Below are positions 48,201-57,624 of a stretch of 60,590 nucleotides of DNA, piece after piece. The first letter of the stretch is position 1. Every line of letters starts with the position of its first letter. The position numbers and the translations under genes are program-made. Origin of the DNA: Mastigocoleus sp. MO_188.B34 (GTDB lineage Bacteria > Cyanobacteriota > Cyanobacteriia > Cyanobacteriales > Nostocaceae); the NCBI RefSeq assembly GCF_030065675.1, contig NZ_JASJDK010000046.1, positions 1-60,590 of the forward strand. Direction: 5' to 3'. Under the pieces are notes generated by a model. It searched no databases. It saw nothing but the letters and a program-made list of their open reading frames with translations, and was not told the origin of the DNA.

Positions 48201-51200
48201 GCAAATATTGCAGTCTTTCTGAAGCTAAACGTAATTCTTGTTCGACCCGTTTGCGTTCCCGCAGCACAGCTTTACGTTCGCTGATATCTTCGACAACACC
48301 AATACAATATTTGAGTTTTCCTGATGCTTCTCGAACAACAGAAGCTGTTAGATTTGTCCAAATTGGTTCCCCATTTTTACGGATAAAGCACTTTTCCATG
48401 GAGAACACATCGATATCACCTTTTCCAGCTAAGCAAGCGTAATCTAAGTATTTTTCCAAGGAAATGGGGTGAGTAATCTCCTGACATGTCCTTTGTAATA
48501 GTTCGGCTTTGGAGTAACCAACTATTTGACAGAATTGTTGATTAACTTTAATAAAAAATCCATCAGGTGCAACTTGAGCAATCCCAACTGCTGCATTTTC
48601 AAATATCGCCCGAAATTCTTCTTCTCGCTCTTGTAAGGCGGCTTCTGCACGTTTGCGATCGGTAATTTCAAATAAAACTGTACCAACATCAACACAGCGT
48701 TCATTTTCTGAAGGGATCGGAAAATAAGAAACTAAAAAGTGACGTAGAGTATTTGGTTCTTCAAGTGAAGTACCACTCAATTCTAAATTTAAAACTGGTT
48801 GACCGTCGATCATTACTTGTTTGTATACCGGTGCGATCGCAGGTGCAATCTGAGGTAATACTTCATGAATAGTTCTACCTAAATGTTCCTCTACTGACAC
48901 ACCGTTAATTTCAGCAAGTAATTCATTAATTTGCAAAAACCGCAGTTCTTTATCTAGGATTGTTAATCCTACAGGAGCACAACTAAAGAAAGCATTGAGA
49001 CGAGCTTCTCTCAAAGCGATTTCTCTTTCTAGAGTTTTTCTTTCTGTAATATCTTTGTGGGTTCCCGTCATCCGCAACGGTTCGCCCCAGTGGTTGCGTT
49101 CGACAACTTTACCTTGAGATTGAATCCATTTCCATTCATTAAAACGAGAACGCATCCGAAACTCAACTTCATAAACAGGACTATTCCCATCTAAATAAGC
49201 TTTTAGGGCTTGTTTAATTTTTGGTATATCCCCTGGATACATCAACTCTTCAGATGATGGATTATTGTTGTCGGTTATCGTTTCTTTGTCGTACCCCAAC
49301 ATTTTCCACCACCGCCAGTCACGATAAATTTTATCGTTGACTAAATTCCAGTCCCATAGTCCCAAGTCACTGGCTTCTAATGCTAGTTGTAAGCGTTCTT
49401 CACTTTCCCTATGAGCAGCTTCTGCTTGTTTGCGTTGGATTAATGTTCCCAATTGAGCCGCAACCGCACTCACAAGTTCTAACAATCTTATATCTACAGG
49501 AGCGCGATCATTTTTGAAAAATACCAGAACTGCTAATACTTGTTCGTTTGCTAAAATTGGCACCCCAAACCCAGCTTTTAATCCAACTTTATCGGCGATG
49601 GTGGCGCGAACAAAATGGGGAGGAAAAGTTTGAGACACATCTTCTAACCATTGTGGTTGTTTTGATTGCCAAACTTTCCCGGCTACTCCAATACCGGATG
49701 TCAAAGTGATACTTTCACTATAAAGACAAAATTCTTCTAAATCATTTTGATACCCGTACCACCCCAAACTATATTCTAAAAATGCTCCATCATTGTTTGG
49801 ATTCCAAGCTTCTGCAAAATCCCAACCAATGTTGTTACAAATTAAACGTAGGATTTGCGCCAAAGCATGATCGACATCAGCAGCTCGACTAATTGCTTGA
49901 GTTGTTAATAATAACAAACGGTTTTCATTTTCTGCCTGTTTGCGTTCTGTAATATCTCGAACAGTAGCTAAAACATGCTGTTGCTCACCAATTTCAATGG
50001 AGTCAGCACTTAACAAAGCCGTACAAATTTCCCCATTTTTTTTCCGAACCTCAACTTCGTGGTTGCGGATAGTTTCAATCTGTCCTAGGAGTTGGGAAAT
50101 CTGATGATATTCTTTCAAATTCACCCAAATATTTACTTCTTCTGGGATTTTATCTATGACTTCTTGACGAGTGTAGCCAAAAAAGTTACAGAAACTGTCA
50201 TTAACCTCGATATAACTGTTTTGGGGTAATGCGCTGAGGAAAATTGGATCGGGAGAAGCGCGAAATGCTGAAGCTAGCATTACCTCTGATGCTCTGCGTG
50301 CAGCTTCAGCATTTTGACGCGATCTTGCTTCCAATGCCAAATAAACCAAGTTCCCTAAGGAACGAGCAAAGTTTTCATCTTCTTGCGTCCAATGGTGTTC
50401 TTTACCTACTTGCTCTAAGGATAAAATTCCTGTGGTTATTCCTCCCAATCTTAAGGGAATACTCAACGTCGCAGTAATATTTAAAGGAGTTAAATATGAT
50501 TCAGTCAGTTGTTGAGTTCTATGATCGAGAATTGGCTGACTGGTAACTATTGGTTGATCGGCTTCTAAAGCTTGAAAATAATTGGGATAATCTGCTACAA
50601 CTAACTCACATCCTTCACTGTGTCGTCTAAAACTTAACTCAAATAAATCTAGACACCTAACAACGGAACAAGAGTTGTTATAAAGCCAAATGCTAGCACG
50701 TTCCACGTTAACGTTTCTAGCTGCAGCTTCTGTTATTTCCCGTAAAGCTAATTTTAAGTCTCCCTGGTAGATAACTTGATTTTTTGCAAGTTGGGTTAAA
50801 ACAATATTATGATTGCGAAGCTTAATAGCTGTAGATTTAATAGCTTCATTGGCATGTTTGCGTTCTGTAATATCTCTATCTACACCCCGATAACCGCTAA
50901 ATTTACCCCAAGCATCAAATACTGGAACACTGTTAGTTTCCAAAATCACTTGATGTCCGTTTTTATGAAGGTTAGTTTTTTCCAAACCCTGAAACGGATG
51001 TCTGGCAGTTATTTTAGAGTTAAAAACTCCCTTTAGCCTATTAGCTTCTTCGGGAGACATCAGGTCAAAAGGAGTTTTACCTAGTACTTCATGGGGATAA
51101 TAACCCAATAGGTCAAATATTCTCGGGCTAGCATATGTATAAATAAAATCTTTATCTACTTCCCATACCCAACCACTACTAGTTTCGACCAAACTGCGGA

Positions 51201-53184
51201 AACGTTCTTCACTTTCAAGGCGTTCGCGAATTTCTTCTTGGAGTTGTAAATTCTGCCGATCCAGTTCGCTCCGAGCGATTTGCTCTTGTTCGAGAATTTG
51301 GGCTTGGGCTAAAGCTATTCCTAATTGGGAAGCGATCGACTCCAACAATTCTATTTCTTCAGTTTTCCATTCCCGATAGCGCTCGCACTGATGTAAACCA
51401 ATTATACCGTTGGGTTTTCCTTTATAGGAAGTACGAACAGCCAACATGGATTTCATTTCCAATGTCCGACAAATATCCCTAACATTTTCTAGTAAGGGTT
51501 CTTTATAAACATTTTGCGAAGAAATAGCCTTATCTTGGGATAAGACCTTATGAATATGGTAATTGTCTGGAGTTAAAATTTGAACTGTTTGTAGCGAACT
51601 GTAACCAGGTGCAATAAACTCCCCTAAGGTCGTAAGCTGAGGTTGGGGAGTATCGGTATAGGTATGAATTAACGCCCGAGAAACATTTAAAGCTTGACCA
51701 ATTTCTTTCGTAGATATCTCTACAATTGTTTTAGAATCTATATTTGAGCGAATTTTGTCAGTAATATTTCTGATGAATAAACTACTTTCTAACTGTTGCT
51801 GCAATTTTTCTTCTGCCTGTTGGCGTTGACGTGCTAGAGAAATTGCTGTAGCTGCTGCTTGTAAAAAGGAAATTTCGTAATTATCCCATACTTTTGCTTC
51901 TTGACAATTATCAAAGCCAATAAAACCAAATAATTCTCCTTTAATAATCATTGGCAAAACTAGGATTGATAAAACAGAATTCCCTCCTAATATTTCCTGC
52001 GCCAACTTACTTAAATCTGACACTTTACCACGTATAATTTCACCCCGAGCAAGTAATTTTATCCAACTCGTAAATAATTTTTCTCTAAGTCTACTTTGGA
52101 CTAATAAATTATGATTATTTGACTTAAATTCATCCTTACTCCATTCAGCTTTTTCACATACAGACTTTATGCCATTATCCTGATATTGAATTTCAAATAT
52201 ATAGGCGCGGCTAGCATTCGCTACATTACCTAAAATCTGGATAATTTGAGCCTCTAATTCACGACTTCCATCAAAACTCAATAAAGCACGCTGTACATCT
52301 ACTAAACCTGCTAAGTAAGCTTCTCGTGACACCCTTGCTGCTTCTGCTAATTTCTTTTCAGTAACATCTACTAAAGTTGTCACAGCAAATGATTTTCCAT
52401 CATAGGAATCAAAATTTCCCCGTGCCATTTCCACGGTTAATTGATTTCCATTTTTATGTTTTATTGTATACTCATTTTTTAGTTTACCCCTACCATAGTT
52501 ATTATTCCCTAATTCGTGGCGGTAAGGTATTTTTTCTATGATTTGGAGTGGGTCAGATTCAAGATAATTTAATTTAAATTTATTTCCAATTAATTCTTTC
52601 TTCTTAAAACCATACAAGTGGCAATACGTTGGATTTACATCTACTAAATACCCTGATTCATCAGTCAGACAAATTCCAACTTGAGCATGATTCAAAATTG
52701 ATTCTATTTGTTGGTTGCGGTGATCTAACTGCAATGTAACTTTTCTTCTTTCTCTTATTTCTGTTTGCAGTTGAAAATTTTGAGCTTTAATTTGCTTTTG
52801 TAATTTTTGGATGGTGAGTTGATTTTCAACTCTAACTAAAATTTCTTCTGCTTGTAATGGTTTTGTTAAATAATCAGCAGCACCTAATCTAAGGGCTTTG
52901 ACTTTGTCGAAAACTTCATTTTTAACGCTGGTAAAGATAATGGGAATATCACGGGTTTTTTCGTAAGACTTCAAATACTTACATACCTGATACCCATCTA
53001 ATCCTGGCATAATAATATCCAGCAATATTAAGTTAGGTGGGGATGTAAAGGCTGCATTAAGAGCTAACTTACCCGATATAGCTCGTACCAGACTGTAACC
53101 TTTACCAGCAAAAACTTCAGACAAGAAGTGTAAATTTTCCGCTCTGTCGTCAACTAATAAAATTTTGATATTTTCTTCATCCAT
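45232..53184 (-). CDS. Giant multi-PAS/GAF hybrid histidine kinase, 2650 residues
   Basis: Domains in order (rough residues): receiver 7-122 (LLDIIMPGLDG); PAS 160-280; GAF 295-450; GAF 470-630; PAS 655-775; GAF 800-953; PAS 960-1078; GAF 1085-1250; five PAS 1260-1380, 1390-1510, 1515-1638, 1650-1772, 1780-1899, most ending in DITERK-type linkers; GAF 1915-2095 of the phytochrome/cyanobacteriochrome type with Cys2041; HisKA with catalytic His near 2138 (SHELRTPLNAI); HATPase with LLNLLGNAIKFTK and GTGLGLAISRK; second receiver about 2420-2560; C-terminal helical domain 2570-2650. No membrane segment, so a cytosolic sensor. It lies 24 bp after another hybrid kinase. Ligands are unknown. Confidence 0.93.
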   Translation of the reverse strand: MDEENIKILLVDDRAENLHFLSEVFAGKGYSLVRAISGKLALNAAFTSPPNLILLDIIMPGLDGYQVCKYLKSYEKTRDIPIIFTSVKNEVFDKVKALRLGAADYLTKPLQAEEILVRVENQLTIQKLQKQIKAQNFQLQTEIRERRKVTLQLDHRNQQIESILNHAQVGICLTDESGYLVDVNPTYCHLYGFKKKELIGNKFKLNYLESDPLQIIEKIPYRHELGNNNYGRGKLKNEYTIKHKNGNQLTVEMARGNFDSYDGKSFAVTTLVDVTEKKLAEAARVSREAYLAGLVDVQRALLSFDGSRELEAQIIQILGNVANASRAYIFEIQYQDNGIKSVCEKAEWSKDEFKSNNHNLLVQSRLREKLFTSWIKLLARGEIIRGKVSDLSKLAQEILGGNSVLSILVLPMIIKGELFGFIGFDNCQEAKVWDNYEISFLQAAATAISLARQRQQAEEKLQQQLESSLFIRNITDKIRSNIDSKTIVEISTKEIGQALNVSRALIHTYTDTPQPQLTTLGEFIAPGYSSLQTVQILTPDNYHIHKVLSQDKAISSQNVYKEPLLENVRDICRTLEMKSMLAVRTSYKGKPNGIIGLHQCERYREWKTEEIELLESIASQLGIALAQAQILEQEQIARSELDRQNLQLQEEIRERLESEERFRSLVETSSGWVWEVDKDFIYTYASPRIFDLLGYYPHEVLGKTPFDLMSPEEANRLKGVFNSKITARHPFQGLEKTNLHKNGHQVILETNSVPVFDAWGKFSGYRGVDRDITERKHANEAIKSTAIKLRNHNIVLTQLAKNQVIYQGDLKLALREITEAAARNVNVERASIWLYNNSCSVVRCLDLFELSFRRHSEGCELVVADYPNYFQALEADQPIVTSQPILDHRTQQLTESYLTPLNITATLSIPLRLGGITTGILSLEQVGKEHHWTQEDENFARSLGNLVYLALEARSRQNAEAARRASEVMLASAFRASPDPIFLSALPQNSYIEVNDSFCNFFGYTRQEVIDKIPEEVNIWVNLKEYHQISQLLGQIETIRNHEVEVRKKNGEICTALLSADSIEIGEQQHVLATVRDITERKQAENENRLLLLTTQAISRAADVDHALAQILRLICNNIGWDFAEAWNPNNDGAFLEYSLGWYGYQNDLEEFCLYSESITLTSGIGVAGKVWQSKQPQWLEDVSQTFPPHFVRATIADKVGLKAGFGVPILANEQVLAVLVFFKNDRAPVDIRLLELVSAVAAQLGTLIQRKQAEAAHRESEERLQLALEASDLGLWDWNLVNDKIYRDWRWWKMLGYDKETITDNNNPSSEELMYPGDIPKIKQALKAYLDGNSPVYEVEFRMRSRFNEWKWIQSQGKVVERNHWGEPLRMTGTHKDITERKTLEREIALREARLNAFFSCAPVGLTILDKELRFLQINELLAEINGVSVEEHLGRTIHEVLPQIAPAIAPVYKQVMIDGQPVLNLELSGTSLEEPNTLRHFLVSYFPIPSENERCVDVGTVLFEITDRKRAEAALQEREEEFRAIFENAAVGIAQVAPDGFFIKVNQQFCQIVGYSKAELLQRTCQEITHPISLEKYLDYACLAGKGDIDVFSMEKCFIRKNGEPIWTNLTASVVREASGKLKYCIGVVEDISERKAVLRERKRVEQELRLASERLQYLLTSSPAVIFSKKPSEDFANTFISENVKAMVGYEAREFLEYSNFWFSHIHPDDIERVHWELSKLSQQKYSSFEYRFLHKNGIYHWFYEQVRLIHDDAGNPIECVGYWVDISERKQAELNLQASQRRYQTLAEASPACIFHDDADGNCFYINQRWTEITGLPQSAALGKGWLEVIHPDDRERVFATWQEAVDHKTKYHCEHRVLGANGKVIWVIYQALAEYNENGEVNSYIGTITDITERKEAEVALKESAEREKAISQVIQNMRQTLDLESIFTTTTQELRQVLNCDRVVVYRFNPDWSGEFVAESVGSPWVRAMMKNKGKNSSGFVGDTLDSEGCVVQMLDGNDEQLVDTYLQETQGGAYSRGVSSLSVSDIYNAGFESCYVNFLERFQARAYITVPIFCGSQIWGLLASYQNSGPRHWKKGEINIVVQIGNHLGVALQQGQLLAQTQKQSEALQQAVIAADAANRAKSEFLANMSHELRTPLNAILGFTQIMSRDRSILNEHQQNVEIINRAGEHLLNLINDILEMSKIEAGRTTLNVTSFDLIALLESLQDMLQVRATSKKLQLVFEYDDRQPIRHIQTDSSKLRQVLLNLLGNAIKFTKTGSVTLKVKLNTDEPELPKELENNTPTRKRSERRMDRAENTVGDPSQSINNQSDIPSQFLIFDVIDTGAGISPEEMDLLFEAFGQTETGRKSQQGTGLGLAISRKYIKLMGGDISVTSIIGMGSTFSFYIPVELSCSQEIIPSTNYCQVIGLVTGQPQYRILVVDDATESRLLLVKSLSSLGFSVKEAVNGEEAIASWESWKPHLILMDIRMPVLDGYEATRIIKNKQSQVKVGDTNNSASNLQTFIIALSANVFEEDRKAMIEAGCDDFVNKPFREEVLLEKLRYHLGLEYVYQENSHQKSAENQTTPEEVSNLLAQMPQEWLQKLNYAAAQGSDRTISSLLKQIPQTKALLAEFLIDLNHNFQFEKIMELIKLTNITSEHYSHTS

Positions 53185-53208
53185 ATTGATTGAAAATGTC
53201 AGATTGTT

Positions 53209-55155
53209 TTAGTTGATTTTTTCATTTCCCAAGGCTTTCTTAGTAAATTCAATTATTCGGTCCAATTGGAAATTTTTCATCAAATAGTTTAAGGTAGATT
53301 TCAAATGATTTTTGTCATTGGAAATTTCTGCTATTAAAGAATTAACTAAATCTTCATCAACTACACTTGAAGCATAATATAAATTTTTCAGCCAACCTTG
53401 GGGCATCATGGCTAACTCCTCTAAAGCCTCTATATTAAATCTGGCTTTGGACAAATATTTGTTATCAATTAAATCTTTATTAGAAATAATAGGTATTTTC
53501 TTATAAATATAGCTTACATCTAAAAATTTAGCTATCCGGTCGAATACTTGAACTTCTGTAAGTGGTTTGGGAACAAAATCGTCATAACCAGCAGCTAAAA
53601 TTTCTTGTTTATTATTTAAATTAATACTATTTATAAGGGCAATAATAATAGTCTTTTGAGTGACTATTTTCATGTCTGTTTGTCGTTCGACTTCCTTAAA
53701 CCTAATTTGTTGGGTTGCTTCGTAGCCATTAATTACTGGCATTCTTGTATCCATCCATATAAGATGAGGATGCCAATTTTCCCAGGTTGTTATTGCATCC
53801 TTACCATTCTCTGCTGATCTAACTTCAAAACCAACAGATTCTAACAGTTTTAATAACCATAGACGAGATTCTTTTGTATCGTCTACAACTAAAATTTTAT
53901 ATACTTGTTTGCCTGGTTTTAAGGCAATGACTTGGGGTATTTCTAATGTATCTACTTGGGAGCGTTCTGAAGCAGTAAATTTAACATTAAACTTAAACAA
54001 TGAGCCCTTGCCTAAAATACTTGCTACTTGTATTTTTCCACCAAGCATTTCAACAAATTTACGAGTTATATTTAACCCTAAACCAGTTCCTTGAGTTGAT
54101 TTTTTGCCGGATTCAGTTTGAACAAAGGCATCAAATAGTTTAATGATTTCCTCTTCCGCAATTCCGTATCCAGAATCTTCTACTTCAAAGTATAAATATT
54201 GGGCATCATCTTTTTTTAAACTGCGATTTTCTTGCCAAACTCTCAAATTCACGCTTCCATTTTTAGTAAATTTCAATGCATTATCTATCAAATTTAGCAA
54301 GCAAATACGTAATTTTTTATCGTCAGTTTTAATATATTGTGGTACATCTGCAGCCACTATAAAAGATAACTTATTTTTATTTTTAACAGCCTTAATCTTA
54401 AATATTTCTTCTAAACTATCCAGTAGATAGTAAAAGTCAAATTCTTTTTCTTCTATTGTATTTATGCCTGCTTCTGCTTTAGAGATTTCTAATACTTCGT
54501 TGATTAGTTGTAATAAATACTCACCACTATTATTAATTATCTTTAAATATTCTTGATGCTCTAACTTCAAATCTGTGTCGCGACTCATAATTTGTGTAAA
54601 CCCAAGGATTGAGTTTAAAGGTGTCTGTAATTCGTGACTCATTCGAGCTAGAAACTCATTTTTTGTTTGGTAGGCGCGAAATGCTATATTTTCTGCTTTT
54701 CGTCTTTCTTCAATTTCTATCTTCAGTTTATGATTTTGTTCTTTTAGTTGTTGAGAAAGTCGACGAATTATAAGCTGATTTTCTATTCTTGCTAAAACTT
54801 CTTCAACCTGAAAGGGTTTGGTAATATAATCAGCACCTCCCAATTTAAAGGCTTTTATTTTATCGTCAACATTTTGGATCGCACTGAGAAAAATTATTGG
54901 GATATCGCAGGTGACTCGATCGCTCTTTAATTTTTGACAAACTTCATAACCATCCAAGTCCGGCATCCTGATGTCAAGCAGGATTAAATCAGGTGGCAAT
55001 GCATGTGCTGCTTTTAATGCCATTGAACCTGCGCTTGCACCCCTAACTGTATATCCATACTGGGATAAAGTTGCTGACAACATTTGCATTTCTTCTATGC
55101 TGTCATCAACTATTAAAATTTTACTGTGATGTAATTGCTGCAATTTACCATTCAT
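53209..55155 (-). CDS. Hybrid histidine kinase, receiver at both ends
   Basis: 648 residues: N-terminal receiver (about 10-130, KILIVDDSIEE, phospho-Asp in LILLDIRMPDLDG), HisKA with catalytic His near 174 in MSHELQTPLNSILGF, HATPase with LLNLIDNALKFTKNG and GTGLGLNITRKF, second receiver from about 416 (ILVVDDTKESR, Asp in IWMDTRMPVINGYEA), and a C-terminal helical domain (MMPQGWLKNLYYAS) like that of the giant kinase. The HisKA motif has Gln where Arg is usual. No sensor or membrane domain is present, so its input is probably another protein acting on the first receiver. It leads a two-gene operon with the 2650-residue kinase. Confidence 0.93.
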   Translation of the reverse strand: MNGKLQQLHHSKILIVDDSIEEMQMLSATLSQYGYTVRGASAGSMALKAAHALPPDLILLDIRMPDLDGYEVCQKLKSDRVTCDIPIIFLSAIQNVDDKIKAFKLGGADYITKPFQVEEVLARIENQLIIRRLSQQLKEQNHKLKIEIEERRKAENIAFRAYQTKNEFLARMSHELQTPLNSILGFTQIMSRDTDLKLEHQEYLKIINNSGEYLLQLINEVLEISKAEAGINTIEEKEFDFYYLLDSLEEIFKIKAVKNKNKLSFIVAADVPQYIKTDDKKLRICLLNLIDNALKFTKNGSVNLRVWQENRSLKKDDAQYLYFEVEDSGYGIAEEEIIKLFDAFVQTESGKKSTQGTGLGLNITRKFVEMLGGKIQVASILGKGSLFKFNVKFTASERSQVDTLEIPQVIALKPGKQVYKILVVDDTKESRLWLLKLLESVGFEVRSAENGKDAITTWENWHPHLIWMDTRMPVINGYEATQQIRFKEVERQTDMKIVTQKTIIIALINSINLNNKQEILAAGYDDFVPKPLTEVQVFDRIAKFLDVSYIYKKIPIISNKDLIDNKYLSKARFNIEALEELAMMPQGWLKNLYYASSVVDEDLVNSLIAEISNDKNHLKSTLNYLMKNFQLDRIIEFTKKALGNEKIN

Positions 55156-55635
55156 TCATCTTCATCTAAATTTTACACTTTTTGATTAAACTTAATCATT
55201 CTGTATAAAACCGCAAATTTTAACTGTGATAATATCCTTATTTAAAAATTAGATATATGATATTTATTAAAGAAAAGGTAATAAATTTGCGAACAAATAT
55301 AATGGAGGAATAAATTGATAGAATACAATTGATTAAAGCAGAATTTCTTTATGAATTATTATGAGATTCAGCTATGATCTAAGCTAATTGAAAGTGTGAT
55401 GTGAATTTAGTAAGTAAATATTATTACATTGACAATTCATGGGAATATGATAGAAAATATTTGCGATTTTATTTTGCTATTTTAGAATTTGTATTTTTTG
55501 TATCAGTTAAATTAAATGAATATCAAATTCTAAATTATTTTCTGAAAATTACGATGATATTATCAAATAACTATAGGTTAATATGCCGATTCGCACGTGA
55601 TTTCAAATAGTATTTTTCATCGTCTCATATAAGTG
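55156..55635. other. Spacer upstream of the kinase operon
   Basis: 480 strongly AT-rich bases. A 69-codon + strand frame (55401-55610) is low-complexity and not credible. The promoter of the two-kinase operon must lie here, but no clear boxes were identified. Confidence 0.5.
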
Positions 55636-55833
55636 TTAGAAACGCCACCAAGTTTTTTGGACGTAACTCAGAATTACCATAACGATCGCAGTTAATAAAA
55701 ACAGCATAATAATCCCTCCAGGGAGAAATGTTAGGATTCCAAATCCCCTTAAAACCCAGATAGCGATCCCAATTCCGAGAAATATACCGAATCCCTGAAC
55801 TAGTAGGCGATTTAATTTGGAAGATTGACTCAT
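55636..55833 (-). CDS. Small two-helix membrane protein
   Basis: 65 residues: a short polar start (MSQSSKLNRLLVQGF), two membrane helices (about 15-32 and 37-57: GIGIAIWVLRGFGIL and GIIMLFLLTAIVMVILSYVQ) and the end KTWWRF. AGGAAATT precedes the ATG on the - strand. The pattern is that of small cyanobacterial thylakoid or plasma membrane proteins; I recognise no named family. An overlapping frame on the same strand (55625-55849) is a shadow. Confidence 0.65.
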   Translation of the reverse strand: MSQSSKLNRLLVQGFGIFLGIGIAIWVLRGFGILTFLPGGIIMLFLLTAIVMVILSYVQKTWWRF

Positions 55834-56175
55834 AATAATTTCCTCTCAATCACACAAATATATATTTTTGTATCTAGTTTTACTTGTTGCCCGAAAATTA
55901 CAACTAACCAATATGAATTAATAGTAAGCTGCCTGTGTCATTTTAACTGAACCTAGGATAATTTTTGAATACGATTTTAGATAATTATCATAACTAGACA
56001 ATTAATATTTTCCATATTTTTAGCATTTACGGATATTTACAAATTTTGGGAATAATATCTTTTGAAAGATTGTTTCCGGAACAATTATCTTTTGAATTGC
56101 AAGTAGAATCAATTGTTTGATTTCCAATGCAAATTCTTTTCAAAATCAAAATAATGAGGCTTTAGAGCAAAGATT
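55834..56175. other. Divergent spacer with a small inverted repeat
   Basis: 342 AT-rich bases, no gene. At 56069-56085 ATTGTT and AACAAT flank TCCGG, and ATCTTTTGAA occurs on both sides (about 56057 and 56087), about 90-120 bp before the SRPBCC gene. It may be an operator, but only the symmetry is seen. Confidence 0.45.
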
Positions 56176-56739
56176 ATGACTAAGTTTTGGAGTTCAAATT
56201 CAGCTTCTACAGGTATGGATATAGCTTGGGACGATAACAAACATCGACTGCTGATGGAAGGTGAAATTTTAGTGGAAACCCAAGGACATACAAGAAATGG
56301 TGGTGCAGTACAGGCCTCAATGTACGTACCACTAATGCGTTCCAATGTTTGGCAACAATTAACTGATTATCCGCGTTGGGTTCACTATTTCCCCGACGTA
56401 ACTAAGAGCGTAGTTCTTCATCGAGGTGAAGTTAAACGCTTGTATCAAGCAGCACAAAAAGCTTTTTTGTTTTTTACTGCTAAGGTCGAAATTTACCTTG
56501 ATGTGGTGGAAGAATTAGGTCAAAGAATTCATTTTAGATTGGAGAAGGGCTCATTTGAAGATTTCAGTGCTGACATAAATTTGCAGGACTGTGGAGACGG
56601 AACTTTACTAACCTATGCAGTAAAAGCAACACCAGATATTCCCATACCTTCATTAATCATTCAACAAGCAATGAATTTTGAGTTACCTGCAAATATGCGT
56701 AAAATGCGACAGGTGCTTTGTAAGGGTCAACTAAAATAA
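56176..56739 (+). CDS. SRPBCC (START-like) family protein
   Basis: 187 residues of the COQ10/polyketide-cyclase branch of the START-like fold, which binds hydrophobic ligands in a deep cavity. After an N-terminal segment, the domain starts around QASMYVPLMRSNVWQQLTDY, continues with WVHYFPDVTKSVVL and LQDCGDGTLLTYAVKATPDI and ends with the long C-terminal helix. No catalytic residues can be assigned. Its stop overlaps the next ATG by one base, so it is cotranslated with the DUF924 gene. Confidence 0.8.
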   Translation: MTKFWSSNSASTGMDIAWDDNKHRLLMEGEILVETQGHTRNGGAVQASMYVPLMRSNVWQQLTDYPRWVHYFPDVTKSVVLHRGEVKRLYQAAQKAFLFFTAKVEIYLDVVEELGQRIHFRLEKGSFEDFSADINLQDCGDGTLLTYAVKATPDIPIPSLIIQQAMNFELPANMRKMRQVLCKGQLK

Positions 56740-57314
56740 TGTCGCGTGCAGAAAAAATATTATCTTTTTGGTTTGGTGAACCAGGTACAGTAGAATATGG
56801 TAAACCTCGTCAAATTTGGTTTCAAAAAAAACCTGAATTTGATGACACATTAAGGTGCGAGTTTCTATCAGATTACGAACAAGCTATTAACGGTGATTTA
56901 AATCATTGGTTAAATTTACCTGAAAGTTGTCTGGCTCTAATTTTGTTGTTCGATCAATTCCCACGTAATATGTTTCGTGGAGAACCCCAAGCCTTTGCAA
57001 CTGACTGGGAAGCACTTTGTGCTGCACAACACGCGATCGCCCAAGAGTATGATCGAACAATGCTACCCGTACAGCGTTGGTTTATCTATATTCCATTCGA
57101 ACACAGTGAAAACTTAGAGCATCAAAAGCAAGCAGTAAAGTTATTTAAAGAAATTAGTGATGATCCAGAGAGTGCAAGTGTTATTAATTATGCAATTCGT
57201 CACTTAGAGGTCATTGAACGTTTTGGGCGATTTCCCCACCGTAATGCAATATTGGGACGCGCTTCTACACCAGAGGAAAAATTATTTTTAAAGGAACCTG
57301 GATCTTCTTTTTAG
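56739..57314 (+). CDS. DUF924 family protein
   Basis: 191 residues matching the DUF924 family, an all-helical TPR-like protein of unknown role. Hallmarks are ILSFWFGEPG at the start, WFQKKPEFDDTLRCEF, LALILLFDQFPRNMFRG in the middle and RFGRFPHRNAILGRASTPEE near the end. ATG overlaps the stop of the SRPBCC gene (TAATG). The start follows without a clear separate ribosome-binding site, which fits coupling. Confidence 0.9.
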   Translation: MSRAEKILSFWFGEPGTVEYGKPRQIWFQKKPEFDDTLRCEFLSDYEQAINGDLNHWLNLPESCLALILLFDQFPRNMFRGEPQAFATDWEALCAAQHAIAQEYDRTMLPVQRWFIYIPFEHSENLEHQKQAVKLFKEISDDPESASVINYAIRHLEVIERFGRFPHRNAILGRASTPEEKLFLKEPGSSF

Positions 57315-57351
57315 AAATAAGATTTAGTCAATATTAATTCATTGATACCAA

Positions 57352-57381
57352 AAGGCTTCCTATGTTGCCTAGGAAGTCCTT
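57352..57381 (+). terminator. Hairpin after the DUF924 gene
   Basis: AAGGCTTCCTA pairs with TAGGAAG-CCTT (one bulged T) around a TGTTGCC loop, an 11-bp stem 37 bp after the stop. There is no immediate T tract, but an AT-rich stretch with ATTTTC follows. Confidence 0.6.
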
Positions 57382-57624
57382 ATGATTCCAATTTAATTTT
57401 CTAATTTTTTAGTGAAAATAGCACTATTTTTCTGGATTAGGAAATTTTTCTTATCCCCTTTCCAGAAAATGAGTTAGTTTCCAACAGCATGCCATAATCC
57501 CAATAGTTAATTAATTCTCAATGGGATGAATCTTACAAAAATTTGTCCTGAGTTTTTGTATATCAAAAATTAAGTTATTAAGCAGCAAAAATGTTATCCC
57601 AAGCAAAAGTATTTACTTTGAACG
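57382..57624. other. Remaining spacer between the convergent DUF924 and Nif11 genes
   Basis: With the hairpin just before it, this makes a 310-bp gene-free gap between genes that point at each other. The remainder is AT-rich and shows no repeat, promoter or gene. Confidence 0.5.

Noticed and set aside
46000-50500. Many + strand frames opposite the giant kinase
   Set aside because: Antisense shadows of a strong coding frame; none resembles a known protein.
55401-55610. 69-codon + strand frame upstream of the kinase operon
   Set aside because: Low-complexity AT-rich translation without a ribosome-binding site.
55625-55849. 74-codon - strand frame overlapping the small membrane protein
   Set aside because: Out-of-frame shadow of the 65-residue two-helix protein, with less protein-like composition.
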